Shown here: piece by piece, positions 5,563 through 7,472 of the stretch
How the letters are laid out: every line of letters begins with the position of its first letter
Numbering within the stretch: position 1 is the first letter of the stretch
Origin: Anaerolineae bacterium
Lineage (GTDB): Bacteria; Chloroflexota; Anaerolineae; J102
Reading direction: 5' to 3'
Length of the DNA stretch: 7,472 nucleotides
Assembly (NCBI GenBank): GCA_026992375.1
Contig: JALXAF010000433.1
Span: forward strand, 3,896 to 11,367
The notes under the pieces: model-generated
The model's input: only the letters and a program-made list of their open reading frames with translations
Told to the model about the DNA's origin: nothing
The model's database searches: none
Made by a program: the position numbers and the translations under genes

Positions 5563-6555
5563 TCAGCGCTTGATGATCACAGTCGTGCCGATATCCGCCC
5601 ATTGCCACAAGGTCTTGGCGTTTTGGTCGTTCAGCATGACGCATCCATAAGTGATAGGCGTGCCCACCAGGCCCGCCCAGGTGCGCCCGCCGGTCTTTGC
5701 ATCCCAGGGCAGCCCATGAATGCCGTTTTCTACGGGGCCAGACCAGTAAATTCCCAACCACCATGGCATCCAGATATTCCAGGTGGAGCCGTAGGCCTTG
5801 CGCAATTTGCTCTGCACCCGAAAACGCCCGGGCTTGGTGGAATTGCGACGTCCGGTGGAGCAGCGCCAGGCGTTCAGCAGCTTGTCGCCTTCATAGCGCC
5901 AGCATCGCTGCTCCGAGATATCGACCACGAATTTCTTTTCGCCTCGGGGTTTCTGTTTTTTGATCGCATTGGGATCGCCCGAGATGAGCAGCTTCTGGCC
6001 CACCCGGATCAGCGAGGCGTCTTCGATGCCGTTCAGTTTGGCGATCTGCGAGGCCGACACGCCGTATCGCTGTGCGATCTGCGCCAGAGTTTCGCCGCGG
6101 CGCACCACATGCACAATGGGCGTGGCCTGTCCGCCGCCCGCCGAAGCGTTGTTCTTTGGAATTTTCAACCGCTGCCCCACGTAGATGATGCTGCCCCGCA
6201 TCCCATTGGCCTGCTGGATGGCGGCCACGCTGACGCCGTTTCGCTGTGCGATCTTCAGCAGCGTATCCCTCTTGCGCACCACATATACGCCGTCATCATG
6301 CGAAGAACGCCCCGGTTTCACCATCAGGCGTTGGCCCACATAGATGCGATTGGCGTAGCGCAGGTTGTTCATGCGCATCAAATCCGCCACGGTTACGCCA
6401 TATTGTCTGGCGATGGTGACAAGGGTTTCGCCGCGTTGCACTGAGTGGATGACAGGCTCGTTATCCGCTCGGGCCGTCAGGGGGGACGTCATGGCGAACG
6501 CGGCCGCCAGGAAGATGACAAGGATGAGAATGCGCGTTTTCATTTGTCGTTTCAT
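5563..6555 (-). CDS. secreted L,D-transpeptidase with three LysM domains
   Basis: This 330-aa exported protein probably binds and cross-links (or anchors proteins to) peptidoglycan. A Sec signal peptide covers about 1-30: basic start, hydrophobic ILILVIFLAAAFAM, likely cleavage after ARA; no lipobox Cys. Three LysM peptidoglycan-binding repeats follow at about 35-79, 89-132 and 147-191, each with a GxTL/RDTL start and a VGQ(R/K)L end. The YkuD catalytic domain spans about 207-328, with His280 in IHGLPW and the nucleophile Cys305. The usual S/T-H-G-C motif reads ITYGC, with Tyr303 in place of His. The gene has its own promoter. The start is uncertain: ATG at 6555 or 6543, neither with a clear ribosome binding site, and 6555 preceded by a C-rich tract. 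The family call is secure; activity of the Tyr variant is inferred. Confidence 0.92.
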   Translation of the reverse strand: MKRQMKTRILILVIFLAAAFAMTSPLTARADNEPVIHSVQRGETLVTIARQYGVTVADLMRMNNLRYANRIYVGQRLMVKPGRSSHDDGVYVVRKRDTLLKIAQRNGVSVAAIQQANGMRGSIIYVGQRLKIPKNNASAGGGQATPIVHVVRRGETLAQIAQRYGVSASQIAKLNGIEDASLIRVGQKLLISGDPNAIKKQKPRGEKKFVVDISEQRCWRYEGDKLLNAWRCSTGRRNSTKPGRFRVQSKLRKAYGSTWNIWMPWWLGIYWSGPVENGIHGLPWDAKTGGRTWAGLVGTPITYGCVMLNDQNAKTLWQWADIGTTVIIKR

Positions 6556-6573
6556 GGGGGTGGGGGAAGGGGG
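6556..6573 (-). other. C-rich tract in place of a ribosome binding site
   Basis: On the coding strand three runs of five C, separated by A and TT, end directly at the ATG of the L,D-transpeptidase gene. No Shine-Dalgarno sequence is present. The plus strand has three G5 runs, one run short of a classical four-run G-quadruplex motif. Confidence 0.5.
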
Positions 6574-6592
6574 ACAAGAAAGCTCAAAGATT

Positions 6593-6656
6593 AATGATCA
6601 ATGATTAAAGGCAAAATCAACGTAGTTCGCACTTTAATCATCAATCATTGATCATT
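6593..6656. repeat. AT-rich inverted repeat in the transpeptidase leader
   Basis: AATGATCAATGATT (6593-6606) is exactly complementary to AATCATTGATCATT (6643-6656), a 14-bp stem. An alternative 10-bp stem pairs ATGATTAAAG (6601-6610) with CTTTAATCAT (6632-6641) around a 21-nt loop. The two pairings exclude each other in part. Both arms are built of near-tandem ATGATCA-type heptamers. The element lies between the promoter at 6726-6754 and the start codon, so it should be transcribed. Confidence 0.65.
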
Positions 6657-6725
6657 GATTCGGGCACGGTTAAGCAGAAATCGTGGGAGAGCGCTCGCAG
6701 CAGGTTATTTCCAATGATGTCTATT

Positions 6726-6754
6726 ATTCTAGCGGACGCGCTCGCGATTGGCAA
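6726..6754 (-). promoter_or_regulatory. promoter of the L,D-transpeptidase gene
   Basis: The minus strand has TTGCCA (6754-6749), a 17-nt spacer and TAGAAT (6731-6726), 5 of 6 matches in each box at the ideal distance. It lies just past the PqqD-family gene, separating that transcript from the transpeptidase. Initiation near 6719 would give a leader of about 165 nt. Confidence 0.65.
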
Positions 6755-6782
6755 CCGCGATTGAGAGGAAGCCCCAAAAATT

Positions 6783-7079
6783 TCATGTCGCAATCAGTCC
6801 CTCTTGCAACAGCGCTTGCGCCAGGGCCAGCACGTCAGGTCGGGTGATCTCGGGCGAGATGGCGTAATCATCCGCTAGCGCCTGGGCGATGTCGGCCAAC
6901 GAGGTCTCACCGTCCAGCCGATCCCACAGAAAACTGCCCGTTTCGTTCAGCGTCACATAGGTTCCGGCGTTCAGATTGATGATGACCGCCTGATCATCGA
7001 CGACTTCGTAGGTTGTGTGCGGGGCCCGCGCGGGGCTATCCGCCAGCGTGAGGGTGATTTTTTCCATCATAATGCTCAC
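6783..7079 (-). CDS. PqqD-family small protein
   Basis: This 98-aa protein has the PqqD fold signature: the central strand region AVIINLNAGTYVTLNETG (31-48), the FLWDRLDG segment (50-57), then helices with LADIAQALADDY (61-72) and a C-terminal LLQEGLI (90-96). PqqD proteins bind a precursor peptide and present it to a radical SAM or other modifying enzyme; relatives occur as leader-binding domains in RiPP pathways. No precursor peptide or radical SAM gene is present in this window, so its partner is unknown. The GTG start at 7079 overlaps the NUDIX gene stop by 4 nt (GTGA), indicating coupled translation; ATG codons at 7070 and 7067 are alternatives. The family call is good; a role in pyrroloquinoline quinone synthesis is not supported by the surroundings. 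Confidence 0.8.
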   Translation of the reverse strand: MSIMMEKITLTLADSPARAPHTTYEVVDDQAVIINLNAGTYVTLNETGSFLWDRLDGETSLADIAQALADDYAISPEITRPDVLALAQALLQEGLIAT

Positions 7080-7472
7080 TTGACCATTGAGAGCGCTTCG
7101 CGCAATTGGGGAAAGGCCACTTCGTCCCAGGGAATTGCATCGATGGGAAACCAGCGCACGTCCATGGCGTCATCGCCCGCCTGCATGTCGCCGCCGGTGA
7201 CGCGGGCCTCGAAGAGGAGGAAGACGCCCTTTTTGTTGGGATCAGAGATGGGGAAAACCTCCAGCACTCGCCCGATCTCCGCCTCCAGGCCCGTCTCCTC
7301 GCGGATCTCCCGGGCCAGGGCCGGGCGGGGCTGCTCGTCATATTCCACAAAACCCGAGGGCATGGCCCAAAAGGTCTTGCGCGGGATCACGCCCCGGCGC
7401 ACCAGCAGCACCCGGCCCTCATCCACGATGAGCGCGCCCACCGCCAGCTTGGGATCGCGAAAGACGATGTAG
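7076..7472 (-). CDS. NUDIX hydrolase, 5' end outside the window
   Basis: The reading frame is open to the window edge, so the start is missing. The visible part carries a perfect NUDIX box (Gx5Ex7REUxEExGU) beginning at the Gly of SGFVEYDE, about residue 30 counted from codon 7441, with REIREETGL at its end; this binds the metal for hydrolysis of a nucleoside diphosphate linked to another group. A GTG at 7441 could be read as a start, but the frame continues upstream as YIVFRDPKLAVG, the conserved lead-in seen in NUDIX proteins that have an N-terminal zinc ribbon. The real start is therefore probably beyond 7472. The substrate (ADP-ribose, NADH or another nucleotide) cannot be fixed. The gene overlaps the PqqD-family gene by 4 nt. 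Confidence 0.9.
   Translation of the reverse strand, partial: YIVFRDPKLAVGALIVDEGRVLLVRRGVIPRKTFWAMPSGFVEYDEQPRPALAREIREETGLEAEIGRVLEVFPISDPNKKGVFLLFEARVTGGDMQAGDDAMDVRWFPIDAIPWDEVAFPQLREALSMVK

Noticed and set aside
3614..5650. 678-codon open frame on the plus strand
   Set aside because: It is antisense to the mutase large-subunit gene, whose family motifs are unmistakable. The plus-strand product is rich in His, Gly and Gln with no recognisable domain, a typical shadow of high-GC coding DNA.
5602..6444. 280-codon open frame on the plus strand
   Set aside because: It is the shadow of the LysM/YkuD gene; its repeated segments only mirror the three LysM repeats.
6556..6573. Possible G-quadruplex on the plus strand
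   Set aside because: Only three G-runs are present, so the classical four-run pattern is not met; it is reported only as an unusual tract at the start codon.

Overview
The window carries nine protein genes, all on the minus strand, so transcription runs from high to low coordinates. The high-GC coding sequence, the split B12-dependent mutase (separate large and small subunits plus a MeaB-type GTPase), the LysM/YkuD protein with a Tyr-Gly-Cys catalytic motif and the intergenic repeats built on a CCACGAAGACACGAAG theme suggest a Chloroflexota (Anaerolineae-like) genome. That assignment is inference from style, not from a marker gene.

Layout in transcription order. (1) 7472-6783: a NUDIX hydrolase, cut by the window edge, overlaps a small PqqD-family gene by 4 nt. 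(2) 6754-5563: a sigma70-like promoter, a leader of about 165 nt with an AT-rich inverted repeat, then a secreted three-LysM L,D-transpeptidase. (3) 5528-3761: a promoter, a strong ribosome binding site and the large subunit of a coenzyme-B12 acyl-CoA mutase. (4) 3760-3406: a 355-bp gap holding a dispersed intergenic repeat, a long imperfect inverted repeat, a roughly 110-bp palindromic element with terminal inverted repeats, and a promoter/operator. (5) 3405-1260: ribbon-helix-helix antitoxin, PIN-domain toxin, mutase B12-binding small subunit and MeaB GTPase, packed with 4-nt overlap, 3-nt gap and 2-nt gap. (6) 1256-186: a weak possible promoter and PRPP synthetase, followed by a second copy of the dispersed repeat and a pair of GC-rich hairpins.

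The mutase large subunit, small subunit and MeaB should work together: the two subunits bind substrate and adenosylcobalamin, and the GTPase loads and protects the cofactor. Two things stand out. First, the large subunit has Phe and Gln where methylmalonyl-CoA mutase has the substrate-recognising Tyr89 and Arg207. This is the isobutyryl-CoA mutase pattern, so a plain methylmalonyl-CoA mutase label may be wrong. Second, a toxin-antitoxin module with its own promoter and palindromic operator sits between the subunit genes, and the last codons of the toxin gene provide the ribosome binding site of the small subunit. The small subunit and MeaB may therefore be expressed from an autoregulated toxin-antitoxin promoter.
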